A program made the position numbers and the translations under genes. A stretch of DNA of 64,000 nucleotides from Euglena gracilis (Eukaryota > Euglenida > Euglenophyceae > Euglenales): NCBI GenBank assembly GCA_039621445.1, contig CP154954.1:25866954-25930953 (forward strand), read 5' to 3'. Below the pieces are notes generated by a model, which made no database searches, was not told the origin of the DNA, and saw nothing but the letters and a program-made list of their open reading frames with translations. Each line of letters begins with the position of its first letter. Position 1 is the stretch's first letter. This document shows positions 1 through 28,126 of this stretch, in pieces.

Positions 1-388
1 TCGTCGCCGTTACTGAGTCAGGATTTGAATTCTTTTTTGATGTTTCCCAGGGCGTTTTGTGTCTCGCCGCCAAGTAACATAGGGGCCTTTGTTTTGCACA
101 GGAGGATGGCAGGAGGTCGATGGCCCCGCTTCCGGTCTCGTTTCTGAGATGGATGCAGCCATACCCCGACGTACCCGGCTCAGCCTCCTCCACCTGGGAT
201 TGCCATCCTGGAGGCATCAACAGAGTGCAAATTGCATTATTTCCTGGAACAGCAGAAAGTTGCCCACGTGTTGAAAACGTGGTGGTTTTTGGAAGGCCTG
301 GAAGTGACAGGGAGACAACAAGAAGGCCAGCCAGTGCAAGATCATTCGAGGGCAAGTATTACCCCAACCCCGGGGGGGGGGGGGGCAG

Positions 389-8962
<8,574 letters not shown>

Positions 8963-9889
8963 GGGGGCAGGGCGGACTGCCTGGCCACTGTGAGGCCGCC
9001 CCCGCGTGGCAGGGGGAGGCGGGCGGCCCAGGCAGCGATGATTGGCGCCGGAGGCGGTGGCTCCCGAGGGCTGCCTGTCTGACCCCTCTGCGCGTGTGTC
9101 CACGCGTCATGACCCTGCACTGGTCCCCGCAGCAGGCTTTTTTGAATCCTCCAAAGGGCGGTGGTCCTCATACCGTTTGTTTGGAAATTTTCAGCCAGCC
9201 CGCAGGGTTTTACCCAAGATTGGACCCAAGGAAAGGATTGGTTGCTCCGTCCGTCGAAACCAGGATGTCGCTTAAGCCGGAGCGGGGGGTGTTGAAGCTA
9301 GCCAGCAGCCTTTTTCCAGCCTCTGACCCCCTTCCCCCTATGGACGTTTTTATTTGCGTTTATTTATTGGACGGCAATGGATCTTTCGCTTTCGGAGGTG
9401 CAAGAATGGGTCAAAAATGGGCGAAATTGGGTCGGAAGAGGGCTGGCCAGTGCAAATTTAGGGTCAAAAAATGATTTTAACAACCGGTGGTTTTGGGGGC
9501 ATTTCTCAGTTTCGATTTTTTGGGTGGAAACCCCTCTCCTGGCCCGAGGGGAGTGACTCAAAGCGCTGGAGGGGCGGTTTGAGTTTCTGTTTCCCGGCGC
9601 AAACCATCGCATTCCCAGACCCACCCCGGTCCAAAACGTGCCCCACGGGGCTGCGGTCCCCCCCCTCCTTTAAAGGAGGAAACAAAAGGCCCCACGATGC
9701 GCGTCATCCCGTCCCACCTTCCAAACCGACCGCCCGGCCGCAGGGACCCCAGGGTCCGCCAAAGGAAGCCTGCCCACCGCCGCTGCACTCCGCCCCGGCT
9801 GTCCCTGACCCACACCCACACCCACACCCACACCAGGATTCCATTTAAGGGTTCACAGTGCCTCTGGGGGGGAGGGGGGGCTCGCCTGC

Positions 9890-10150
9890 AGGTAGTCCAA
9901 ATTTGGTCAGCGGAAATGCTAGTGGACCCCGGGAGGGTCTGCCTGAAGCTATCGAGTGGAAAGTATTTTTCTCCGGTTTTTTTTGTCCCAGTGACCGGGG
10001 CAAAGCTCTGTAATTTTTTTTCATCCCCAAAACCTGTGCAGCGTCGGGGAATTTTTTCCGGTCAGTAAACCCCTGTACCGTCCTGGGGGGGAGTCTAGCT
10101 ATTGGCTTTTTACTGGTGGCTCATAGCCAGTGGATCCCCACAGGTTTTTC
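9890..10150 (+). repeat. Dispersed repeat Y, partial copy
   Basis: Shares TCCAAATTTGGTCAG, TAGTGGACC, CCCAGTGACCGG and TAGCCAGTGGATCCCC with the copies at 5.7 and 14.6 kb. Confidence 0.5.
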
Positions 10151-10734
10151 AGCAAAAGCCTCACACACACAACAGGGCGGTCCATAAGGGACGGATTTTT
10201 TTTTTAGTTAAGGACCGCCCCTTAAGGACCGCCCCCCCCCCAATACGCAGAAACCCGAAAAATTGGACCTGAAAAAAAATTCCAGCGCCTTCGGCGCCGG
10301 GTGTTTGTTTTGACCCATTTTGGGACCCATATAGGAGGTCCCCCCAAAAACCCCTCAAAACCCCATTTTTTCACATCTTCCAAAAATTAAAACATTTTCT
10401 CAAAATTGTAGTTTTGAGAGGTTCTCAAAGTTTAGTTTTGAAGCAAAAAAAGCCAATGAAAGTACAAGAAATTTCCAAGAGAAAAAAATGTCAGTAAAAT
10501 TTCGATTGTGTCAAAATTTGGTTCTTTTGGTACTTTTTTTTACCTTCGTTATTTTCCACCCCCCCCCTCCTAAAAACTACCAAATTTAACCCTGAGATCT
10601 TTGAGATTTTTTTGTGAAAAAAATGTGGTTTTCCATCAAAAAATCATGTACCGTGTGGGGGAAAAAATTGGAGGCCGAAAAATTGATTGGTAAAAAAATG
10701 GCGTACAGAAATCAGGGGGGGGGGGAATGCGTTT

Positions 10735-11250
10735 CGCATTTTTTTTTTTTTTTTTTTTCAAATTTTCCAAATATTCGCATTTTTTCGCTTTTTTTCTTAT
10801 TTTTTGCGTTTTTTTTTTTTTTTTTCTGCTCTTTTTTTTGCTTTTTGGCACATTTTTTCATGATTTTCCAAAATTTTCGCATTTTTTTGACCATTTTTGC
10901 AATTTTTTGCAAAAATTTGAAATTTTCGACTTTTTTTGAAACTTACATTTTCCTCATTATTCTACATAATTTCTTCAAATTTGGTGCCATTTTTGCATGT
11001 TTTTGGGTAATTTTTGCATTTTCGTGATTTTTGTGCATTTTTTCTCGGATTTTGCGCATTTTTGCGCATTTTTTCCAAAAATGCGCATTTTTTGCACATT
11101 TTTTTTCTCTTTTTTTTGCGCATTTTTTCCGAGGCCGGGCGAGCGCATTTTCCCCCCCCCTGCAGAAATCCTGTCAATTTTTTCCGGCCCTTTTTTGAAA
11201 ATCGTGCCAATTTTTTCCCATTTTCCCCCACTTTTTTTGGTTGCCATGGA
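10735..11250. repeat. T-rich low-complexity tract
   Basis: Runs of T broken by GC, CA and AAA. Similar CATTTTTTTGCGC phrases recur through the block. No exon-like GC3 signal. Confidence 0.8.
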
Positions 11251-11847
11251 AGAAATCTTGCCATAACTGGACGTTTTCACATAAAAAATCCTGCCAATTT
11301 TTTCCGGGTCGTTTTCAGGTTTGGCACCAATCTAGCCCCAAATTCCCCCCCCCCCGGTATTTTGGGTTCATTTATCAAAATTTTTTCAATTTTTTTCAGC
11401 CCAAATACCCCGTTTTTCCGAAATTGGTGAAAATGCTGCCCAAAATGTTGCCCAAACCCCCCCAAACCCCATTTTTTCCACACCTTCTAAAATTTCAACA
11501 TTTCTCAAAATTTTGATTTTGAGAAATTTTTGAAGCAAAAAATACCACTGAAAATCCAAAAAAATTCCGAGGGAAAAAATGTCAGTAAAATTTGAATGTT
11601 CCAAAATTTGGTCCCACTTTTTGACCTGCATTTTTTTGACCGCCCTCCTAAAAACTAACAATTTTCAGCCCTAAAATTTTGGAGATTTTTTTGGGAAAAA
11701 ATGTGATTTTCCATCAAAAAACCATGTATTTTGGGTTCATTTTTCAAAATATTTTTTTTCAAAAAGAATTCCCCGGCCAATATCCCCTTTTCCTTATTTT
11801 TTGGTTGAGTGTATGGGGACAGGATTTTTTTTTGCTTAAGGACCGCC

Positions 11848-12240
11848 CTGACACACAAACACACACAGCACACAACACACACACATACACAACGCACACA
11901 CACACACACACTCACACACACTCACACTCACACACACAACACACAACACACACAAACACACACAAACATACACCAACAACCCCACACAACACACATAACA
12001 CACACACACACACACACACAACCACGCAAACGCAACACAACACACAACACACACACACACACACACACACACAACACAACACAACACAACACAACACACA
12101 CACACACACACACACAACACAACACACACACACACACACACAACACAACACAACACAACACAACACAACACAACACAACACAACACAACACAACACAACA
12201 CAACACAAAACAACACACACACACACACACACGCGCGCAC
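11848..12240. repeat. (CA)n and (AACAC)n array
   Basis: Alternating CA dinucleotide and AACAC pentanucleotide units; purest pentanucleotide part about 12140-12210. Confidence 0.95.
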
Positions 12241-12774
12241 TACCCGTAACACCCCCGGTTCGCTGACCGCCTTCCTGCACTGCCATCCCCCGCCCCGCGG
12301 CCGTGGGCCGCGGCACCGCCGCCCCACCCCGGGGTGGGTGGGTGGGGCGCCGGACTGGGCCCGCCGCAGTGCTGCCGCCCCCGCCCCCGCCCTCGCGCAA
12401 ACCACCCCTGCCAACAGCGAACCCCCACCTCGACCCGCCCCCGCTTGACTGCCTCGGTGTCACACCACCCCACACCCCCCCCTCGCGGTCCCCCTCCCCA
12501 CCCACCCCTCGGCTGGGCTGTGGGCTTGGGCGGAATAGAGCCCCGGCAGCGGGGGCCCCTCGGCCCTCCTGGGTCCACCTTGTCCGGCTCGGGACGTGCT
12601 CCGGGACTGACTCCGCGCTCGTTGGAAGTGCGTTGCTGTTGCGCGTGTCGGTGTACGGCTCCGTCACCAGGCTGCCACCGTACTGGCACCAGGCTGGGCT
12701 TTCCGTGAATTTGTCTGAAAGGACAGATCAGGCGATTAATCGGGGTCGTTGAGCTCTTAGAGTTTCTTTAGAGT

Positions 12775-12995
12775 CATAGCGAAGCTTACCACCGGGGAAA
12801 AGGGGGGGGTAGAACCCCCCCTCCCCTGGGTGGGTATTGAAAACGGCGGATTGTCACCATGACCCCGACCTGGTTCCCAGGATTTTTTTCCCCAGCCGCG
12901 AGCGACTGGATCCCTGGATTCCAAATCAGTCCAATCCCTAGAATCCAATCCTCCTTTTGACCCCCAACTCCGCCAGGCCTGAGTTATTCACCCGA
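12775..12995 (-). repeat. Dispersed repeat, minus-strand copy of 30027-30235
   Basis: The reverse complement contains AACTCAGGCCTGGCGGAGTT, ATCCAGTCGCT, TGGGAACCAGG and GGTCATGGTGACAATCCGCC. These match in order the + strand sequence at 30027-30235. Confidence 0.7.
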
Positions 12996-13219
12996 GCTAG
13001 GCCTCCCTCCTCCTTACATGCAAATTTGGCCCCCTTACAGTTCGCCTTCGACCTTTACACATGTCCACCAAAATTCTTAGCATGCAAACTTGGCCTCCAT
13101 AGGGTTGGCCCCCCTGGCCTTGTCTTCAACCAAGGCCCGGGCCAAGCGCCTGGAAGGGGGGTAGGGGGAGTCCCAGGCAAAGTATTGTTAATGAATACCG
13201 ACCAGGGCGTCGCTTAAGC

Positions 13220-13870
13220 CGAAGGACAGCCCGTGGGGGGGGGGGGGGCAGCAAGCCTGCAGCCCCAGCCAATGCCAAATTGCAGTTCCTGTCCAGCCGC
13301 CGGCATAGCGGACCCCCCCGGGGGGGGGGGGGGGGGTTGCTATGGGCAGGCAGGGTGGTAGGGCGCTTTCCACTTTACAGCGGACCTTACACCACGCTTT
13401 CAGCGGGCCGCCACCTCCAGCGGCGAGGGGTGCGCTTCTATTTGGACCCTAGCCGTGTGATTTTTGTTAATTTCCTTGAGACATCCAATCCAAATGGGGG
13501 GTGCGCATGTAGCGGACTGCCGCCTTCGGCGGTGGGTGGCGCGCTTTTACTTGGACCCTGCACTTGTAGCGTCCCCGTGCTTCTATTGGGGGGGGGGGGT
13601 TACAGTGCCTGCCCACAGGCACCCCTCCATGGGGGGGGGTCGGTTTTGGACCCCGGTGTTTGCTGACCAGGCCCATGTTCCCATGGAAATGGCCATTTTT
13701 GGCCCCGGTGCCTTCGGCGCCGGGGGTGTGCTAGAGCACTACCCGCAACCCACCCCAAAACCAACTCCAGGGGTGTGCACCCGTGCTTCTATTACGGGGG
13801 GGGGGGGGGGGGAGCACAAGACATCCCCCGGTCAAAAGAAGCCTGCTCACGGGCACTGGTTGTCCATCCC
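13220..13870. repeat. Repeat family X region (GGCGCC hairpin and internal duplication)
   Basis: G-run blocks, a duplicated segment (GGTGCGCTTCTATTTGGACC near 13428, diverged copy near 13533) and a CCTTCGGCGCCGGGG hairpin at 13706-13723. Related to 18790-19030 and 19795-20060. Confidence 0.5.
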
Positions 13871-14554
13871 TGGGCAAATTCCCATGGGCCCTGCCTCTCC
13901 AGTCGAAAATCCCAGTCTTCTGAACACCACAGTGCAAGCGAACCGGCTTTGGACACAATGAACGCAGAGGTTAACAATGACTGGGTGGTCCGGCCAGCCA
14001 GCCAGTACCTGCGTTTTTTTTTTCCAGCCAGCAGCTCCCAGCCGGGCTGCGGAGCCCCTCACCCCACAGAGGTGCAATGGCCACAGGCACAGTCCCCAGC
14101 CATATTTCAAACCAAAGAAGGTTATGTGCCCTGACAGATTTCTGACCAAAGACGTCCGAAGGCTTTTCACCTGCTGGGTATTGTTGCTGAGATTGGAATG
14201 GGGTTTTCATGAACCGCGGTTAGACAAGAGCACTCACACCAGTGGGTACGCAGGAAATTCCTATGCTTTTGCTAATTTGTCTCATCCTCGCGAATTTTTG
14301 CATTTTGCAAACCCCATGGGTGTTGTTCCAGCTTTCGCTCAGAACCCCCAGGGTTGTGCTGAAATACTGTTTTGAAACCATCCCTCAAAAAATGGCAATG
14401 TCCATGTCGCCCTGTCGTGTGCACCATGTTCACCGTCCACATTGCACAAATGTGCAAAATGAAAGTTGTGCAAAGTGCAGTCATAACCCCCCATACACTC
14501 ATGTAAACAGGAGAAGATCGGCCATCAGGAATCAAGCTTCTGCTTGAGGGTTTG

Positions 14555-14885
14555 CCCCCTCGGAGGGGGCTGGACTGCAGCCAGTCTAAATTTGACCAGT
14601 GGAATTCTAGTGGACCGCCCCCTGGAAGGTCTGCTAGCAGGGCTCGCTGGTGGAAATTTTTACCAGTGACCGGCAAAGCGCCAAAAAATTTTGGACTCCC
14701 AAAATTTGCCAAAAATGCCCGTTTTTGGCCATTTTTGGGATTTTTGGGAACAAAAAAATCAGCCAAGACTTCATTTCCACCTCGGCGAACAGCGCCAGAA
14801 AAAATTTCCAGTTCGTGGGACCCCAGACCCCCCCAGCCAACACCCAACCCCCTTTTCCATCCCCATCTGGGCTGCGGATCCCCCG
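14555..14885 (+). repeat. Dispersed repeat Y, copy 2
   Basis: Best-preserved copy: CTGGACTGCAG..CAGTCTAAATTTG, CTAGTGGACCGCC, GGTCTGCTAGCAGGGCT, CCAGTGACCGGC, CATTTCCACCTCGGCG. Same order at 4880 and 58085. Confidence 0.65.
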
Positions 14886-15135
14886 GAAATGAAATGAAAT
14901 GCTGAAATAAAGCTGGGTCCAGCCCAGCACTGGATCAAAAAAAAATCCGGCCCAAGGTGCCAAAAAAAAAATTTGAAAGGGGGTCAAGGATAGCCAAATA
15001 TGCCATTTTTGAATTTGGGTTTCACCTGAAAATATTTGCCAAACTTTTTGTGCACCCTTTTCCTGCTTCTGTCCCCGGTGTCCCTTCCGTGATGTGGCGT
15101 GGCCGGTGCGATCCCAACGGTGCCATTTCTCGCAG

Positions 15136-22466
<7,331 letters not shown>

Positions 22467-23164
22467 GGCGGCCCCGGAATTCGACCGACGGGCACCTCGG
22501 ATTAGCATCGCTGAACATGGCCAACCCTTTCGACCTCTGGCGGCTGACCCGTAACGCTACGTCTGACGGGAAGCCGGAAACCCTACGTGTGGTAAGTGGC
22601 GAAGGGGGGCCTCCGCCCCCACCTCCTGGGGGACCCCACCACCCGCGACCTAGCCGTAACGCCCTGGATATTTGATGATGAAACAGAGCGGTATGGAATG
22701 TCCTGCCGGGCTCTGCATTAACGCGCATTTAAGCTTTCTTTCATCGCTCTGGGATTGTGTCTGGAACACTGTTATTTGCAGTTCTGTTTTGTTGGCACAG
22801 CGTGTCGTTGCCTTGGACAGGAGTAGATTGTAGCATCGGATTACCCCATAAATCGGCCCCTATTTGAATACACCAGGTGTGTATTGGACCATACCTCCCC
22901 CCCTGTCTAAGCACCACCCTTGTCAAAGCACCCCCCCCGGCCCTTACCCATCTTTTTAAAGGTCATCTCCTCGGGGAGGCCTATTTTGTCTGTGTTTTCA
23001 GATAAATTTCTCAAATTTTCAAAAATTGGAAACTTCTGAAGCCTGATATGGTGAGATATTGTTGATTTTGCATGCCTGTAAGTTCAATTAAACACCCCCC
23101 TAGTTCTTACCCATATTTTGGCAAATTAACCCTCCCCCCGGTCCTTACTCGTGTTTTCTGGTAC

Positions 23165-23340
23165 TTAGATAGGGGAGGAGCTCAGAGGTTTGGCACTTTT
23201 TTGTGTATAATTTTAAATGGATTCAGTGTAAATTTTCTTTTGGGGGGTGCACATTTCATTTTCAGATCCCAGGGGTGTGTCATTTATTTGGGCACTGCGC
23301 ACCCTTTTGGCACTGCACAATAAATGGCAGGGAGGGTTAC
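23165..23340 (+). repeat. Dispersed repeat W, copy 1
   Basis: Shares with 52735-52885 the ordered blocks TTCAGTGTAA, GGGGGGTGC, CAGGGGTGTG, CACTG(C/T)GCACCCTT and GGCACTGC/GGACACTGC. Confidence 0.6.
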
Positions 23341-23827
23341 AAGGGCGACGTGCCAGTCTCCAGGCGAGGAGTCGTGATCAGCACATCATTGTTTTTTTTG
23401 CGGTTGTTTCAAGCAAAAGGAATTGAAGGTGCATTTCTTTGTGTTTTTGTGTAATCCAAAATCCTGCAATGTCGCCTGTCTTTGCAAAGTTTAAATTTTT
23501 TGTGCAAGGTTGCGTGCAGAATTTTTTGTGCATTTTTCTGTTTGGAAGGACAGCATAGTGTTTTCAGATTTTTAAGTGAAAACGTTGCAATGACATTGCA
23601 ATGTAATGAAGTGCAGGGATATGTAACCCCCCCACTGAAAAACCCCCAGGGGTTGTAGGATCTTGTTTGGTGGTCTGCCCCAAGGGGGGAGGGGTTCAGC
23701 GGGGGAGGGTTAAAAGTCAAGGTTTTGCATGTGACCAAAAGAGTTCCAAAAATACCCCCCCCTATTTTTGTTGAGGGGAAAACAAGGTATTTGGGACAAC
23801 TCTGTGGGTTTTTGTCAAAATCTCATA

Positions 23828-24353
23828 AACCCCCTCCCCAATTAGAGCCCCCCCCCCAAATAACAACCCCCCCCAATAGAAGCCAACCCCCCCAATAGAA
23901 GCCCCCCCCCCTCGGGTTTCCTGCCAAGAATACAAATAACAGCCCCCCCCCCCTCGGGTTTCCTGCCAAGAATACAAATAACAGCCCCCCCCCCCCCTCG
24001 GGTTTCCTGCCAAGAATACAAATAACAGCCCCCCCCCCCCTCGACCAAGCCGGCCGACAAAGTTGACCAAAATTTTTCAAAAATGGTGAAGAACTCGAAA
24101 AATCTTCACTAGAACAGGTCGACATCGGAACAAAATTGATATCTGGTATCCTTGAAACTTGGCCTATCCACCCAAAACTCGAAAAAACGCGTCTGTAAAT
24201 TTTTTAAATTTGGACCCTTTCAATCCCCGGATCTGCCACCGGCCGAAGGTTTTTTCTTTAGACAAAGGGTACCCAATTAGAAACCCCCCCCCTCGGGTTT
24301 TCCACAGGCTGACCAAATAGTAGCCCCGGGGGGCTTCTAATTGGGGGGGGGGG
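23828..24353. mobile_element. C-run-tipped inverted-repeat element with internal tandem repeats
   Basis: Left end CCCCTCCCCAATTAGAGCCC; right end GGGGCTTCTAATTGGGGGGG. Inside, a unit starting CTCGGGTTTCCTGCCAAGAA is repeated three times (23911, 23953, 23997) with variable C-runs. No coding capacity. Confidence 0.65.
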
Positions 24354-25754
24354 TAAGTTGGAATACCCACCACACCCGCTTTTTTTTTCGGCACACCGTG
24401 TGACTTTTGGCACATTTTTGCCTTTTGCTTCTTCATTATTCTTTCCCTCTAGGGGGCGGGGTTATAAGTCACGGTTTGGTGGTTGGGCCCTAGGGAGGTT
24501 ATAGGATGGGAGGGGTTATAAGTGGGGGAGAGCTAGGCCTCAATTAATAAATCACATTTTGCGCCCCTCAATACACACAAAAAAAAGTCAGGAAATATTT
24601 TTCAAAAGATAAACTCGAAAAGGCATACATAAATGGCGTGGCAAAGAGGAAAGCAAACAGCAAAAAAAAAAGTGGCTGGCGATTGATGCATGGTGCATGT
24701 ACATAATGAACACAATGAACAGGTGTTGAGATTTTTTCCAAGTCCAGTTTTTGTGCATTTCTATTTTCATTGGCGTTGTTTCATTTTTTCTTCCCCTGTT
24801 TGAGGTGTTTTATAATGTTTTGGTTACCCAGCTACCCAGACTCCCTATTATTGGCTCGTTTTGTTTTAATGCACTAAAACAGTGGATAGTTGTGGCTAAA
24901 CCATTTGGCGTTAAGTGCATTTCATAGCATTCATATTTTTCCAACGTTCATTATTTGTCTGCTGAGAGATCATTGAGGCGGAGGCGAAGAAATGCAAATC
25001 CTCAGGGGAGTTGGCATCCGCCAGGGGCTCGTGTCCTGTTTTGGAGCGTCCTGAATCAGCAAGGCCATGTATGGGGAATCGGGATCTGTGTTTCCGAATA
25101 GGCCAGCGGGAAACGCCGTCCCAGCCATCGCTCGGGAACAACTCTCTTCTGGTGGTCAACCACCACGGTTCGATGCGGTCCTGGGGTGCCCCCCAGGTCC
25201 TTTTTTTTACTCACTTGCCTCAAGGTTGTATCTCATGTCGTCTGCCGCACCACAATCCCATGCCCCTGAGGAGATGGGCGACGCCGGGGATCCGATAGCT
25301 GCTTTTCAACTCCAACGCCACTTGGCGCTAAAAGAACACGTTGCCTTGTAAAGCCAAGAAATCTCGTTGCTTTTTTTACACAATTTCTATCTTTTTTAAG
25401 AACAGTGGTGGCATTGGCTTTTTGTTTGTGTGTCTTCAGCTTTTTTGTTTAGATTTTCATTTCAGCGTTTTTGGTTGAAGTTGCCACATGAAGGTTGTTT
25501 CATAAAATAAAAAATGGACCCTCTCAGACAGTGTCTCCGAAAAAGTGTGGGATTATCTGAGGTTTTTGTCGAAGTTTGTTGGATTTTTTTGAATTTGTGA
25601 TTCGTATCGTCTCTCATCTGTCGGCGGGGTTCCTTGGGGGGAAATGCAGGATACTTCTTCTTGGCCCCGTTTCGAAATTCCTGCAGACTGCCCGGCGGAA
25701 AAACTGATTGGCCCGGGGGAGTGTCGGGGAAGGGCTTCTAAGGCGGCCCGCGGC

Positions 25755-25854
25755 ATGGCTGACCCCCCCCCCCCGCGCCAAGACGGGACCCTCCCTCGAG
25801 GAGCTGGCGGAGCTGCAGCGGGCGCTGGAGGGCATCGGCCCGGCCCGCCCTGGC
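25755..25854 (+). CDS. Gene B first exon ([16 protein letters not shown])
   Basis: GC3-rich frame [20 protein letters not shown] ends before GTGAGA. ATG 25755 begins MADPPPP but is one base out of frame across a run of 12 C. This is either a homopolymer length error or a real frameshift. Confidence 0.5.
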
Positions 25855-28022
25855 GTGAGAGGCAACCGTGAGACGGGCGTCGGGAGTGCCGCCGCTGTGA
25901 AACAGCCCTGTGCTGGTCTGTCGGTTGCTTTTGATGCTTCCATCTGGCGGGGGGTGGTGGCAACCTGGGCGACCACACCAACTGGGCCGGAAGCGAAGTT
26001 AGCGCCAGCCATAAACGGGGGTTGAGAAATCCCTAGCTGGAGCAGGCTGAGTTGTCCTGTCCATTCTGCCGTCTGCAGCAAGGGGCCATTGCACTTCGAA
26101 ATAGGTGCGTGGCAAGTGATTGAAGGTCGCGGGATCATCCTGACTCTGGAAAGGCCACGTTGCGTCAATTCTTGGGGGCGAATTGACGCAACGGTTATGC
26201 CTTGTGGCCAAACGTGGCCCAGGCGGGGGTCGGACCCCGACTTCCGGGACGTGGAGGCGGTGGAAATTGACTCGAAGACGACTGTCCGCCGTACGCAAGC
26301 ACCGGTGCCAATCCGACAGCCGACTGCTGTCATGTATTGTGATGGTTTGTTTGCTTTTTAATCCAACCCATTACACTTTGACTGCAAATCATTTGTGCAG
26401 GCGACGTCATTGGATGTTCATGTCATGAAAAGGTGTAAAACTTCGCCATTCAAGTGCCCGGTGCCCAAATGGGTATCACACCCTCGAGGGTGCGGATCTG
26501 CGGTCCATTGATTTGTGCACCCCGTGCACATAAATGGGGTTACATTTTTTCTCTGACCCCGTTGTAGCCCACTCTATTTCTTGGTGGGGGGATATCCGAC
26601 CCAACTTCGAAACACATCAGTGCCCAATTTCCATCATCATATTCCACAAGGGGTGGAATGCGCGAACACATATTTTGTGCATAGTTCGCATATTTAGCGC
26701 ATATTTCATTTTTTTTATCCAAAGGCACCAAAAGTCCAAAAGTATTTTGCATATTTTCGCGCATTTAGCAAATACTTCCAGTCGCATGGTTTGCCTATTC
26801 CCACATATTTTCTGCGAGGATCATTTGAATGGCTTCCCACCATTTTGGCCACTGGCTTTCGCTTAGGGGCCATTTTCCACCATTTTGACAAATTTGGGCA
26901 GTTTTGGACCATTCTTAGCCACTGTCGGCAATCTTTGGGCCATTTTGGATCATTTTTGGCATTTTTTTTTGGCAAATCAGCTGTTGTTTTGATTGTTTGG
27001 CCTATTTCCATCACAGAATCATCCTAATCCATTTTTTATTGGCCGAGAATAGCCAAAAAGTTATCAAAAACTGTTAGTGGTTCATATTGGCCCCCAAAAA
27101 ATGGCTCAAAATGGTCGAAAATTGTCTGCGAGCGGCGGATGCAGTTGATCATCGGCTGAAGAAAAAAATGCCCAAAAGGCCCAAAGTGGCCTGAAATTCC
27201 TAGTGGGTCACCTGAACGTGACTAAAAATGGTCCAGAGAAGACACGCATTTCCGCTTATTTTTTTAGCCAGCATCGGAAGTGTTTTAGTGCATATTTTGG
27301 GGTTCAATTTAGAGCATATCCCCCCGGATTCCAGCGCCATTACTCCGCATTTACAATAAATATTGAAACGCCAAATGCGCTGTGGGGTCTTCCTTTGGCC
27401 ACCAGTAAAAAAAAGAAAAAGAACGTAAATCCCACCTGCCGAGCGGAACCACATGGGAGGTTGCAGAGGTCCAATGGTGATGACAGAGAATGGTTTTCCT
27501 GTTTGCCGTTTCCCTCCCTTTTTTCGCGTCTTCCTCTCGCGTCCCGGTTGTCCCGACACCCCCGGCCGAACCACCGCGGGCTTGGCCGGGAGCTGCACGT
27601 GCTGCCCCGCACCGCGGGCGTCGACCCCGCCGCCGCACCGCTGACGGCCCACGAGTGGGTCCCCAGCCTGGGCCCCCTCCTGGACCGGGAGGACGCCGCC
27701 CCGGAGACCCGCAGCGTTTTTGTCGCCGGCCGCGGGCTGACCGGCCGCCAACCGGGCCAGAACTCCGGGGGGGGAAGGGGACCCCTTCCTCCCAAACAGA
27801 GTGGCTTTCCTTGGTTAGGGGGGCGCCATCTTTGCTGCGTCAGTGGGGAGGGGAGCACCCTCCCACTCGGCAAAAGAGTCTTTCCCTCCCATTTCTTGAA
27901 AGCCCTGGAATCCAAAGCCCCAGATTCAGATTCCGGTGCCCAGGACCCAGGGGGGGGGGGGGACATCCAAGTGGTAGGGTGCCTGATTACAGGTGCCCCC
28001 CTCCCAAAGCATACGGAGCACA

Positions 28023-28075
<53 letters not shown>

Positions 28076-28095
28076 GCACACAGACACACAGACAC

Positions 28096-28126
<31 letters not shown>

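Larger units (their letters stand above)
8963..15135. other. Intergenic block between TTD14-like gene and gene A; no supported gene
   Basis: Holds a GC-rich stretch (9600-9840), partial repeat Y (9890-10150), T-rich and A-rich homopolymer DNA (10300-11800), a CA/AACAC array (11848-12240), a GC-rich block with open frames on both strands but no clear exon (12241-12700), the minus-strand copy of an inverted pair (12775-12995), repeat family X (13220-13870) and repeat Y (14555-14880). I see nothing coding that I would defend. Confidence 0.5.
22467..25754. other. Intergenic region between genes A and B
   Basis: Mostly T-rich noncoding DNA. Holds a dispersed repeat near 23165-23340 (related to 52720-52880) and the C-run inverted-repeat element at 23828-24353. 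No supported gene. Confidence 0.55.

Noticed and set aside
10614-11661. Phe-rich + and Lys-rich - frames
   Set aside because: T-run and A-run DNA without GC3 signal.
11836-12667. Cys-Val-rich - frames over the CA array
   Set aside because: Low-complexity DNA; the GC-rich part (12241-12667) has no consistent codon bias on either strand.
23762-24125. Gly-rich - frames over the C-run element
   Set aside because: Product of tandem C-run units.
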